In this document: positions 53,333 through 61,178 of the stretch, piece by piece
Layout: every line of letters starts with the position of its first letter
Numbering within the stretch: the first letter of the stretch is position 1
Source of the DNA: Fen-1301 sp963786395
Lineage (GTDB): Bacteria; Bacteroidota; Ignavibacteria; Ignavibacteriales; Ignavibacteriaceae
Length of the DNA: 64,000 nt
Assembly: GCA_963786395.1 (NCBI GenBank)
Contig: CAWAZD010000009.1
Location: 62,001-126,000 of the forward strand
Reading direction: 5' to 3'
Program-made: the position numbers and the translations under genes
The notes under the pieces: model-generated
Databases searched by the model: none
The model's input: only the letters and a program-made list of their open reading frames with translations
What the model was told of the DNA's origin: nothing

Positions 53333-54418
53333 ATGCAAATAGGAATAACCGGACTTCCAACAACAGGGAAATCCACCTTGTTCCAGACACTTACAAAAAC
53401 CCACATTGATCCATCAATATTGGCAAGGGCTGAAAGTCATCAGGCGGTAATAAAAGTACCGGATATAAGATTGGATAAATGTACAGAGATATTTAATCCG
53501 AAGAAGAAAGTAAACGCAACAATTGAATTCGTGGATATAATAGGACTTCAGAAGGGAGACTCCGGATCCGCTCAGTTTACGAGTAATTTTCTTTCAAAAA
53601 TCAAGAACACAGATGCTTTGATTCATGTAGTCCGGCTTTTTGAAAACGAGCTTGTGCCGCATGCTGAAGGCAAGATTGATATGATGCGGGATATTAGTAC
53701 TGTTGAGACGGAATTTATTTTAGCCGATATGGCAATAATTGAAAAGAGAATAGAAAGTCTGAAGAAACAGATACTGAAAATTCATGAGGATCATCTAAAG
53801 AAAGAGCTTATTGTCCTTGAGAAATGTTTTGAAATACTTCAGGAGGAAAAACCATTACGGGATGCGGACTTAAATAAAGATGACCTGAAGATTCTGAAAA
53901 CATATCAGTTCCTTTCTCTTAAGCCGCAGCTTATTGCCGTTAATCTTGATGAGAATCAGATTAACGATATTGACAAACTTATGAACGAACTTGCAAAGCA
54001 TAAGGTAGGGAAGAATACAAAGGTGCTTACATTTTTCGGTAAGATTGAGTTGGAGATGTCGGAGTTATCTGAAGAGGAATCCGCAGTATTTATGGAAGAG
54101 TACGGGATTAAAAATTCCGCGCTTGATACAATTATCCGGGAGGCATATGCTTTGCTGGGACTGCAGTCGTTCTTAACTATTGGTGAAGATGAGTGCCGTG
54201 CGTGGACAATCAGGAAAGGAGAGACCGCACAGGAGGCTGCGGGAGAGATACATTCCGATTTCTTTGCAAAGTTTATCAGGGCAGAGGTTGTGCAGTATGA
54301 TGATTTTATTCGTGCCGGAGGTTCATTTGCCAAGACTAAGGAAGCGGGCACATGGCGCCTTGAAGGGAAGGAGTATATTGTGAAGGATGGGGATATTTTA
54401 TCCATCAGGCATAGTTAG
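53333..54418 (+). CDS. ychF: YchF/Obg-like ATPase
   Basis: 361 residues. P-loop GLPTTGKSTLFQTLT (residues 7-21), switch region FVDIIGLQKG, and NLDE in place of NKxD, the change that gives YchF/OLA1 proteins ATP over GTP preference. A coiled-coil insert (about 135-170) and a TGS domain (about 275-360; ECRAWTIRKGETAQEAAGEI; DFIRAGGSFAKTKEAGTWRL) complete the family order. It binds ribosomes in other bacteria. Usual P-loops read NVGKST; here TTGKST. AAGGAA upstream supports the ATG. Confidence 0.94.
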   Translation: MQIGITGLPTTGKSTLFQTLTKTHIDPSILARAESHQAVIKVPDIRLDKCTEIFNPKKKVNATIEFVDIIGLQKGDSGSAQFTSNFLSKIKNTDALIHVVRLFENELVPHAEGKIDMMRDISTVETEFILADMAIIEKRIESLKKQILKIHEDHLKKELIVLEKCFEILQEEKPLRDADLNKDDLKILKTYQFLSLKPQLIAVNLDENQINDIDKLMNELAKHKVGKNTKVLTFFGKIELEMSELSEEESAVFMEEYGIKNSALDTIIREAYALLGLQSFLTIGEDECRAWTIRKGETAQEAAGEIHSDFFAKFIRAEVVQYDDFIRAGGSFAKTKEAGTWRLEGKEYIVKDGDILSIRHS

Positions 54419-54469
54419 GAAAAAATTTAACCACTAAGAACACTAAGTTCACTTAGAAAAGAATTAGAG

Positions 54470-54502
54470 CACCGGGAGTTTAAGGCTTCCGGTGTTTTTT
54501 TT
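54470..54502 (+). terminator. Rho-independent terminator after ychF
   Basis: CACCGGGAG and CTTCCGGTG pair (one G-T) around a short loop and run into eight T residues, about 50 bases after the ychF stop. Confidence 0.9.
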
Positions 54503-54708
54503 ATAATGGTTAATTAAAATATGATTGGATCTGATGTCAATATGAAGAAATATTAAAAAAGTTTTCTCAATTTTGGGTAATTGACGCCTAATTAATATAT
54601 AGGGGAAATGTTCTTTGTAGATTTTGTTTTAGTAAATATCAAACCAAAGTCCCTAATATTCCCGGAAAACAGGGGTGGCATCTTATTTAATGGGGAAAAG
54701 GAAAGGTT

Positions 54709-54752
54709 AATCGAGAAAACAGAGAAATTCATCGAGAAACTCAGGAGAGAAA
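54709..54752. repeat. Four 11-bp units, GAGAAA orientation
   Basis: Units of the form nATCGAGAAAn with changes (AATCGAGAAAA, CAGAGAAATTC, ATCGAGAAACT, CAGGAGAGAAA). They are the reverse complement of the TTTCTCGAT units at 54800-54876. Confidence 0.65.
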
Positions 54753-54799
54753 AAATGCTTTAAGTTTAATTTACTACCGTTCATCCTTGTCCGATCAGT

Positions 54800-54876
54800 T
54801 CTCGATGATTTCTCGATGGTTTCTCGCTCATCTCTCGCTGATCTCTCGCTGATGAGTCGATGATTTCTCGATGAAG
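54800..54876. repeat. Seven 11-bp tandem units, TCTCG orientation
   Basis: Exact period 11: TCTCGATGATT, TCTCGATGGTT, TCTCGCTCATC, TCTCGCTGATC, TCTCGCTGATG, AGTCGATGATT, TCTCGATGAAG. It can pair with the opposite-sense array 48 bases upstream. Confidence 0.85.
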
Positions 54877-54963
54877 GGAAATGGGTTAGGAAAAAAGAGT
54901 ATTGAAAGATTACTTTTTGATAAAATAAATTTTAATTTATATTTGGTAATAAACAAATATTGT

Positions 54964-56859
54964 ATGCAGATGAAAAACTTAATATATCTTACAGCCATTT
55001 TTGTTTTGGCTGTTGTTAATTATTCGTTCGGTCAGGCATCAGGACTTTATGTTCCGAGGAATATGCAGAAAGCGTTTGACAACAAAACAAGATCGATGGA
55101 TGGAAAGCCAGGGGTAAATTACTGGCAGAATAAGGCAGAGTATGTTATCGATCTTGCATTTGATCCTGTTACACGGAAGATTGAAGGGACAGAGAAGATT
55201 AATTATTTAAATAACAGTCCGGATTCTCTGAAGAGGATGATCATTCAGCTTTTCCCTAATATTTTCAAAAAGGGTGCAGCAAGAGATTTCCCTATCAATG
55301 CTGAAGATGAAGATGATGGTATCACTATTGCAAAAATAAAAGTAAATGGAATTCAGATAAGCACGGATCCCGATGAAAAAAGAGTTGAGTTTAACGGGAC
55401 GAATATGAATGTGAAGCTGAGAACTCCTGTTCTTCCGAAAGGGAAAACGGAATTAATTATCACATGGAATTACACATTAAATAAAGGTTCTGATATAAGG
55501 ACAGGCACATTGGATTCATCATCGTTTTTTATTGCATATTTTTATCCGCACATTGCAGTGTATGACGATATTGACGGATGGAATGACACACAATATACAG
55601 GCGGAGTAGAGTTCTACAATGATTTTGCTGATTATGATGTTTCAATTACAGTTCCAAAGAATTTTGTAATCAGAGGAACGGGTGTATTGCAGAATCCCGA
55701 AGAAGTGTTGAACGGGAAAATTGCTGATAGATACAAATCCGCGCTTGAGTCGGATAAAGTGGTAAACATTATTACTGCAGATGATATAGCGAAGAAAGAA
55801 GTTACAGTTCCGAAAGAAAAGAACGTATGGAAATTCAAAGCGGACAATGTTACAGATTTTGCATTTGGATTAAGTGACCATTATTTATGGGATGGATCCG
55901 GGTTAATTGTTGATAAGACTACAGGCAGAAGAGTTTTTATTGACGCGGCATATAATAAGAATTCTAAAGATTTTTATAAAGTTGCACAAACCGCGAGAGA
56001 GGTAATTGACTATATGTCGACTGTTATTCCCGGATGGCCATATCCATTCCCAAAGGAGACTGTTTATAATGGTGAGGGTGGAATGGAATATCCGATGATG
56101 GTGAACGATAGTTCTGTACCTGACTCAAGCATGAAGGGATTAACTGCTCATGAGATTGCTCATTCATATTTTCCTTTCTTTATGGGCACAAATGAAACTA
56201 AATATGCATGGATGGATGAAGGCTGGGCGGCATATATTGATTTCATGTCAACTTCGGCATTATACTCAACAGAAATAATTAAGCGGAACAGGATTACTTC
56301 GTATAAGAAGGCAATCGGGGATGATATTGATATACCAATATTCGCAATATCTAAATATTTGAAGAGTCCGCCATACAGGTACAATGCTTACATTAAATCA
56401 GCGTATGTTTATGACATGATGAGGGAATATCTTGGACATGATCTTTTCGCAAAAGCACTTCATGAATATATGGCAAGATGGAATGGCAAACACCCTATCC
56501 CTTATGACTTTTTTAATTCTATGAGCAATGCTTCGGGCGAGGATCTTTCATGGCTTATCAAACCATGGTTCTATGAATATGGTTATTTGGATCTTGCTGT
56601 AAAGGATGTTTCTTTAATTCAGAATAATTATGTTATAGAGATTGAGAAGAAGGGATATTATCCAGGCGGGTTTAAGCTAACAATTAATTATGCTGATGGA
56701 ACAAGTGAAACTATTAAACAGAGTGCAGCAGCATGGAGGAGTGGGGCGAGAACGTTTAATATTATTAAACCTGCTTCTAAGAAGATTAAAGTTGTGGAGC
56801 TATGGGACGAAATCTGGCTGGATGCGGATAACTCAAATGATATTTTTATTTTGAAATAA
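54964..56859 (+). CDS. M1-family metallopeptidase
   Basis: 631 residues from ATG 54964 (or 54970), both directly before a signal peptide (IYLTAIFVLAVVNYSFG). The N-terminal beta domain is typical of M1 (AEYVIDLAFDPVTRKIEG). The active site has GGMEYPMM in place of the GxMEN exopeptidase loop, then zinc motif HEIAHSYFPFF with the third ligand in WMDEGWAAY, and a C-terminal helical and beta part. The changed loop is common in bacterial secreted M1 proteins and suggests uncertain aminopeptidase specificity. Exported to the periplasm or beyond. Confidence 0.92.
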   Translation: MQMKNLIYLTAIFVLAVVNYSFGQASGLYVPRNMQKAFDNKTRSMDGKPGVNYWQNKAEYVIDLAFDPVTRKIEGTEKINYLNNSPDSLKRMIIQLFPNIFKKGAARDFPINAEDEDDGITIAKIKVNGIQISTDPDEKRVEFNGTNMNVKLRTPVLPKGKTELIITWNYTLNKGSDIRTGTLDSSSFFIAYFYPHIAVYDDIDGWNDTQYTGGVEFYNDFADYDVSITVPKNFVIRGTGVLQNPEEVLNGKIADRYKSALESDKVVNIITADDIAKKEVTVPKEKNVWKFKADNVTDFAFGLSDHYLWDGSGLIVDKTTGRRVFIDAAYNKNSKDFYKVAQTAREVIDYMSTVIPGWPYPFPKETVYNGEGGMEYPMMVNDSSVPDSSMKGLTAHEIAHSYFPFFMGTNETKYAWMDEGWAAYIDFMSTSALYSTEIIKRNRITSYKKAIGDDIDIPIFAISKYLKSPPYRYNAYIKSAYVYDMMREYLGHDLFAKALHEYMARWNGKHPIPYDFFNSMSNASGEDLSWLIKPWFYEYGYLDLAVKDVSLIQNNYVIEIEKKGYYPGGFKLTINYADGTSETIKQSAAAWRSGARTFNIIKPASKKIKVVELWDEIWLDADNSNDIFILK

Positions 56860-56882
56860 ATATAGAAAAAGATTTTTCCCTA

Positions 56883-56948
56883 ATGCCATAAATGGCATAA
56901 ATATTTTATACTCTTATACCATTTACCCAGCCCTAAAGGGACTGGGCT
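56883..56948. repeat. Paired hairpins, family C (reverse copy)
   Basis: ATGCCATAAATGGCAT followed by ACCCAGCCC-taaa-GGGACTGGGCT: the pair at 20872-20935 in opposite orientation, with a changed base in one arm. Confidence 0.75.
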
Positions 56949-57023
56949 AGAATTCTGCGCTAATTGAATTAGTTTAATGTTTATATAGCCCAGGCATTTA
57001 GAGCCTGTGTGAAAATCAACAAG

Positions 57024-57051
57024 TGTCATTCCCGCGAAGGCGGGAATCCAT
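57024..57051. repeat. Dispersed palindromic repeat, family A
   Basis: TGTCATTCCCGCG, AAGG, CGGGAATCC: same as at 35288. Confidence 0.8.
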
Positions 57052-57286
57052 AAAATCATTTGAAATTAAAGAAATTTCAAATATGAAATTCTTAACCAGA
57101 TGATAAATTCAGAATATTCACACAGCCTCTTTATGCCTGGGTTCATAGACTAAGTCTTATTGAGTGAGGGGATTCATCCCCTTACTATTCCCAGTTCTAA
57201 CATGACTGCCAAAAAAGGAGATTGGGATGTGTTGAGACGTTTTGGGAGATGGGGCATCTAATGGGAAATGAATATATGGAGTTTAT

Positions 57287-57682
57287 ATGGAACAGAGCAG
57301 TTATGGATTCTCAAAAATTGTTAATTATAGTTTTGAGGAAACGATTGAGAAGGTAACTGAACTTTTAAAGAGTGAGGGGTTTGGAGTGCTGACCGAAATT
57401 GATGTTAAGGCAACATTAAAGAAAAAACTTGATGTTGATTTCAAACCTTATAAAATATTAGGCGCTTGCAATCCACCATCTGCTTATAAGGCTTTACAGA
57501 TGGAAGAACAGATCGGGCTTATGCTGCCTTGCAATGTAATTGTATATGAAAACAATATGAATCAAATAGTGGCTGCGGCTATAGACCCTGTTTCATCTAT
57601 GATGGCAGTTAATAATGAAAAGTTAGGGGAAATAGCATTTCCAATTCAGGCTAAATTGAAAAAGGTTATAGAAGCTTTATAA
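57287..57682 (+). CDS. DUF302-family protein
   Basis: 131 residues covering one DUF302 domain: FEETIEKVTELLKSEGFGVL, EIDVKATLKKKLDVDFKPY, ILGACNPPSAYKALQMEEQI, GLMLPCNVIVYE, and VAAAIDPVSSM. The pattern of two conserved Cys (GACNPP, LPCNV) is standard. Function of the family is unknown, though it is often found near redox or sulfur genes. TGGAG stands about six bases upstream. Convergent with the antiporter gene 12 bases away. Confidence 0.92.
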   Translation: MEQSSYGFSKIVNYSFEETIEKVTELLKSEGFGVLTEIDVKATLKKKLDVDFKPYKILGACNPPSAYKALQMEEQIGLMLPCNVIVYENNMNQIVAAAIDPVSSMMAVNNEKLGEIAFPIQAKLKKVIEAL

Positions 57683-57693
57683 TAAAGGGAGCT

Positions 57694-58380
57694 TTAGGTT
57701 TCTCCCTTCTGATCCAGGAATATAAATGCAAGATCGACCGACTTGTGTGTGCCGGTAATAACAAGAGTGTCATTTATTTCAATAGTATCTTTTGCAGAGG
57801 GATTTGAGATTGTAATTGTACCTCTTACAATTGCTATAATAGTGGCATCTGTTTTAGCGCGAAGATTTAACTGCGCAAGAGTTTTCCCAACGTGATAATT
57901 ATCTTCGTTAACATAATAAGTACTGGTAAGACCAGCAGCGAGAATCTCATTAAGATGAATAAACGAACTGACATCTGTTTTTTCTTTTCTTAACAGTATA
58001 TAGGATTCCCCCCTAAGTATTGAAACCTGTTTCATTATTATATTCAGCGGCAGATGATATTTTTCCAATACCTTGCTGAATATCTGAAGTGAAGTTTCGA
58101 ACTCTTCAGGAATAATTTCATCGGCACCGAGAGTTATGAGTTCATCGATCTCGTTGACATAGCGTGTTCTGACAATTGCTTTAATAGTAGAGTTATTTGC
58201 TTTAGTAATTTTAAGGGCAGCTTTTGTAGAATGCGGATCAGAGATTGCAAATACAATAACGCGGGCGTGCTTAATGCCTGCATGTATAAGAATTTCTTCT
58301 TTTGTTATATCTCCATATATCATGTTCTCACCCAGTTCCTTTTCCCGTTTAATTGTTTCCGGGTTCAATTCAATAACCAC
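57694..58380 (-). CDS. C-terminal RCK (TrkA-N/TrkA-C) part of a frameshifted Kef-type antiporter
   Basis: The frame really opens near 58485 (SPFIDHVIIAGFGLNGRNLA is the NAD-binding loop), so the GTG start at 58380 is only where a start codon happens to occur. It has a TrkA-N Rossmann domain (to about ADEIIPEEFETS) and a TrkA-C domain at the end (HVGKTLAQLNLRAKTDATII, IEINDTLVITG). These bind nucleotides and gate potassium/proton antiporters. Joined upstream to 58449-58712 by adding one A to a run of six (58482-58487). Confidence 0.85.
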   Translation of the reverse strand: MVIELNPETIKREKELGENMIYGDITKEEILIHAGIKHARVIVFAISDPHSTKAALKITKANNSTIKAIVRTRYVNEIDELITLGADEIIPEEFETSLQIFSKVLEKYHLPLNIIMKQVSILRGESYILLRKEKTDVSSFIHLNEILAAGLTSTYYVNEDNYHVGKTLAQLNLRAKTDATIIAIVRGTITISNPSAKDTIEINDTLVITGTHKSVDLAFIFLDQKGET

Positions 58381-58448
58381 ATATGGGATACCGGCTTCTT
58401 TAAGGACGCGGGCTAAGTTTCTGCCGTTAAGTCCAAACCCCGCTATAA

Positions 58449-58712
58449 TTACATGGTCAATAAATGGAGAAGCTTGTGTTCTTTTTTCGCGGGAGCAATT
58501 CTTACAAACCTGTCGGCAAGTGCGGGAGCAATTTGCAGAATGACAGGTGTAAGTAACATGGTGAATATGGAGGAAGAGAGAAAGAGATTGTACAGATTGC
58601 TATTGAAGAGATTATAATTCAGACCTTCCTGCGCGAGGACAAATGAGAATTCGCCTATCTGTGCGAGCGCGAGCCCTGTCAGGAACGCAGTTCTTATGGG
58701 GTATTTTAACAT
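58449..58712 (-). CDS. Middle fragment of the Kef-type antiporter
   Basis: Holds the last membrane helices of the transporter domain: PIRTAFLTGLALAQIGEFSF, then VLAQEGL and SIFTMLLTPVILQIAPAL. The open frame starts further up, at about 58770 (AIVICVIILKSAIIFIII), directly after the end of the N-terminal fragment. It ends in a false tail caused by the frame change near 58485. Confidence 0.8.
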   Translation of the reverse strand: MLKYPIRTAFLTGLALAQIGEFSFVLAQEGLNYNLFNSNLYNLFLSSSIFTMLLTPVILQIAPALADRFVRIAPAKKEHKLLHLLTM

Positions 58713-58759
58713 TCTGATTATAATAAAAATTATTGCTGACTTAAGAATAATTACACAGA

Positions 58760-59662
58760 TTACAATTGCTGGAGATTAGTCCAATTGATCCGGCTGACAA
58801 AACTCAGATCCAAAAGCAGTCCGATTGAAACAAAGAAGATGCTGTTGAAAATATCTTTCAGTGGAAGGATTTCTGATATAACCTGGTGGCTGAATTCGGA
58901 TTCAGATAGAATGAGACCAGCAATAAAAGCACCGATAGCAAAAGAGAGTCCAATAGCATGTGTGAGATATGCAGTACCAAGAAGAATAAGAACAGTGCCG
59001 ATTGTAAATGCTTCTCTAATTCTCAACCGGGCAAGCTGATACAATATTTTAGGCATAATGAACCGGGAAAGAACAATAATAGTTGCAAGCGATGCAAATG
59101 CAAGGAACAGTTTTAACAGAATATCAGGGATGGATGACATCTGTTCGGCACCAAGAAGAGGGAGTATTATAAAAACGGGGACTACAGCAAGGTCCTGAAA
59201 CACAAGGATGCCAAGAGTAATTGTTCCATGCGGGGAATCTATCTGACCTTTTTCTGAGAGTATTTTAAGAACTATTGCTGTGCTTGACAAGCTGATAAGA
59301 ATACCGAGAAAGAGAGCTTTGTTTAATTGAATCTTAAAGGAATAAATAATGAGAGTTGTGATGAGAACAGTCAGAATCAGCTGTAGTCCACCAGACCAAA
59401 TAAGGAGCTTTTTAATTTTATAAAGAGAGCCAGGTTTTACCTCAAGACCAATAACAAAAAGCAGAAGAATAACTCCGACCTCAGCCATTATTCGTATATC
59501 AGATGTGTCGGAGATTAAATGGAAGCCATAGGGACCTATTATCATACCGGCAATCAAGAAGCCGGTTATGCCGGGGAGGTTTATTTTCCGGAATATATAA
59601 ACTATAGGAAGTGAGACAAGAAGAATTAAAACTATATCCTTAATTATTGTAAACTGGCTCAT
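58760..59662 (-). CDS. N-terminal transporter part of the Kef-type cation:proton antiporter
   Basis: 300 residues and about nine helices of a CPA2 monovalent cation:proton antiporter (LPGITGFLIAGMIIGPYGFH; VILLLFVIGLEVKPG; LGILISLSSTAIVLKIL; VFQDLAVVPVFIILPLLG; AIGAFIAGLILSESEF). With the two following fragments it gives a protein of about 655 residues, normal for KefB/KefC/YbaL relatives. A missing base near 58771 breaks the frame. It likely exports potassium in exchange for protons under nucleotide control, in the inner membrane. Confidence 0.88.
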   Translation of the reverse strand: MSQFTIIKDIVLILLVSLPIVYIFRKINLPGITGFLIAGMIIGPYGFHLISDTSDIRIMAEVGVILLLFVIGLEVKPGSLYKIKKLLIWSGGLQLILTVLITTLIIYSFKIQLNKALFLGILISLSSTAIVLKILSEKGQIDSPHGTITLGILVFQDLAVVPVFIILPLLGAEQMSSIPDILLKLFLAFASLATIIVLSRFIMPKILYQLARLRIREAFTIGTVLILLGTAYLTHAIGLSFAIGAFIAGLILSESEFSHQVISEILPLKDIFNSIFFVSIGLLLDLSFVSRINWTNLQQL

Positions 59663-59972
59663 TTTTGTTTATTTGGTTTATGTCTGTAACATAAATAAAC
59701 AAAGCAACTTAAACCTGCAAGTAGGAGTTATCTTTATTTAGAGTGTTTATCATTTCAAGAATTGAATAGATATCTGTGATTTATGATTCCGATTATAGAT
59801 TTAAGGGATTATGTGTCAAGAATCAAAAATAGTTTTATCACATAAATTTATCTTCGATCAGGTCATAAAAATATCCATGAAAATATTTGACTATAAAATC
59901 AATGGGTATATAACTTTTCTTCCCTTAAATAGCGAAGAAATTATTTAATAACATCATCATAAGGAAACTACT
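59663..59972. other. Divergent intergenic region
   Basis: AT-rich, holding promoters for both sides. No repeat or gene seen besides the promoter noted at 59887. Confidence 0.5.
59887..59914 (+). promoter_or_regulatory. Candidate promoter of the outer-membrane protein gene
   Basis: TTGACT, 16 bases, TATAAC, with TTTG-N21-TAACTTTT as an overlapping Bacteroidota-like reading. It leaves a leader of about 50 bases. Confidence 0.4.
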
Positions 59973-60599
59973 ATGAAAAAAGTTGCATTTGTTACTGCAA
60001 TATTTTTATCAATCTTGACATCAAGCACTGTCTTAGCACAGGGATTTTTACTTGGCCCAAGAATAACCGGAAACATGAATATTTTCAATGAGAAAAACCT
60101 TACCGGAACCTGGAATGGAATCGGTGTAGGTATAGGTGGGCAATTGGATATTACATTCAGCAAGCATATTGGCTTAATGGTTGATTTAACTGCATTTGAT
60201 ATGAAAAACTTTTCCAATTCCCAAACTCAGGGTAATGTAACTACGGATAATAGTTTATCATTATCATACCTAACAATTGACCCAATGTTCAAACTTGATT
60301 TCAGTGGTTTTTATATGGTGGCTGGTCCATCTTTGGGAATTAAGCTTGCATCCAGTGGTGATGTCACAACGTCAGGACAAGGACAAGCCGCAAATGATCA
60401 AACAGAGTCATTTGATACACATTCAATAATATTTAACATTGCCTTAGGAACCGGCTATACATTTACTCTTTCTCCAGGAATGTATATGGGAACAGATTTT
60501 ATGGTATATATCCCTTTATCTGACACATACAATTTCCCGGGTGTAAGCAATAGTGTGTTATCGCTTAAACTTGGAGTTGCTTTGAAATTCGGCATTTAA
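59973..60599 (+). CDS. Outer-membrane beta-barrel (porin family) protein
   Basis: 208 residues with a signal peptide (VAFVTAIFLSILTSSTVLAQ) and about eight amphipathic strands (FLLGPRITGNMNIF, GVGIGGQLDITFSKHIGLMV, FYMVAGPSLGIKL, SLKLGVALKFGI), ending in a hydrophobic strand. Size and pattern fit an OmpA/PorT-like eight-strand barrel. AAGGAA upstream of the ATG. Cargo or partner unknown. Confidence 0.78.
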   Translation: MKKVAFVTAIFLSILTSSTVLAQGFLLGPRITGNMNIFNEKNLTGTWNGIGVGIGGQLDITFSKHIGLMVDLTAFDMKNFSNSQTQGNVTTDNSLSLSYLTIDPMFKLDFSGFYMVAGPSLGIKLASSGDVTTSGQGQAANDQTESFDTHSIIFNIALGTGYTFTLSPGMYMGTDFMVYIPLSDTYNFPGVSNSVLSLKLGVALKFGI

Positions 60600-60677
60600 T
60601 TAAACTACAGATAGATTAACATCCTGATGAAATTGCAGGGTTTAGATTATATGAGAATTAAAATAAAAGGAGGTTAA

Positions 60678-61103
60678 ATGAAATGTTTATTGTCTGTTTT
60701 TATGGTCTTATTATTATTTCTTTTTACAAGTTGCAGTAGCAATAGCAACCCCACAAGTGCCGGCGGAGGTATAGGTGGTCCAAATGGAGGTGGAAACCCC
60801 GGAACAGTTACTTTTACAATGTCTACGAAACCCGGGGCTACTCAGGGTGGAACTTTATTTGTTACTACCCCCAGTGTCGCAGTTGTAATTACCTCACTTA
60901 CTATTAGTTTACCGGCACAGAACTTAAATGATCCATTTACAGGAGATGGGACAACAGTATTTCCGGCAAATCAACCCCAAACTCTTCCACAAGAGTATAC
61001 AGGTGTAGCTTCCGGACAAAAATGGGTATTTACATTTACAGGTAAATTAGGCAGCTCTACCGGAACAGCATTTACAGTAACATCAAATTTTACTATACCC
61101 TAA
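60678..61103 (+). CDS. Small predicted lipoprotein
   Basis: 141 residues. A near-perfect AAAGGAGGT precedes the ATG by four bases. The signal ends LFLFTSC. A Gly/Asn/Pro-rich linker (GGGIGGPNGGGNPG) leads to a small Thr/Ser-rich beta domain (TVTFTMSTKPG; WVFTFTGKLGSSTGTAFTVTS). No family recognised. A TATACCC/GGGTATA hairpin overlaps its stop. Confidence 0.75.
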   Translation: MKCLLSVFMVLLLFLFTSCSSNSNPTSAGGGIGGPNGGGNPGTVTFTMSTKPGATQGGTLFVTTPSVAVVITSLTISLPAQNLNDPFTGDGTTVFPANQPQTLPQEYTGVASGQKWVFTFTGKLGSSTGTAFTVTSNFTIP

Positions 61104-61140
61104 AAAGGGTATAGTCTTGTAAAAATTAAAATTGTAATAA

Positions 61141-61168
61141 GTTGGTCACGGATTATTCCGTGACCAAC
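61141..61168 (-). terminator. Strong hairpin between convergent genes
   Basis: GTTGGTCACGG, loop ATTATT, CCGTGACCAAC: perfect 11-bp stem, 10 bases beyond the stop of the permease gene. The minus-strand side continues TTATTACAATTTT, a weak T tract. Confidence 0.65.
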
Positions 61169-61178
61169 GGGGAAATGA

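Larger units (their letters stand above)
54419..54963. other. Interval with terminator and two 11-bp repeat arrays
   Basis: After the ychF terminator, about 200 bases show nothing notable. Two arrays of 11-bp units follow (54709-54752 and 54800-54876). An in-frame upstream ATG at 54871 of the next gene lies inside the second array and is not believed. Confidence 0.6.
56860..57286. other. Gene-free, hairpin-rich interval
   Basis: Holds the reversed family C pair (56883-56948), a related AGCCCAGGC/GCCTGGGT-type arm pair (about 56980 and 57137), a family A repeat (57024-57051), and a GGGATTCATCCCC hairpin (about 57170). No gene. Confidence 0.6.
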
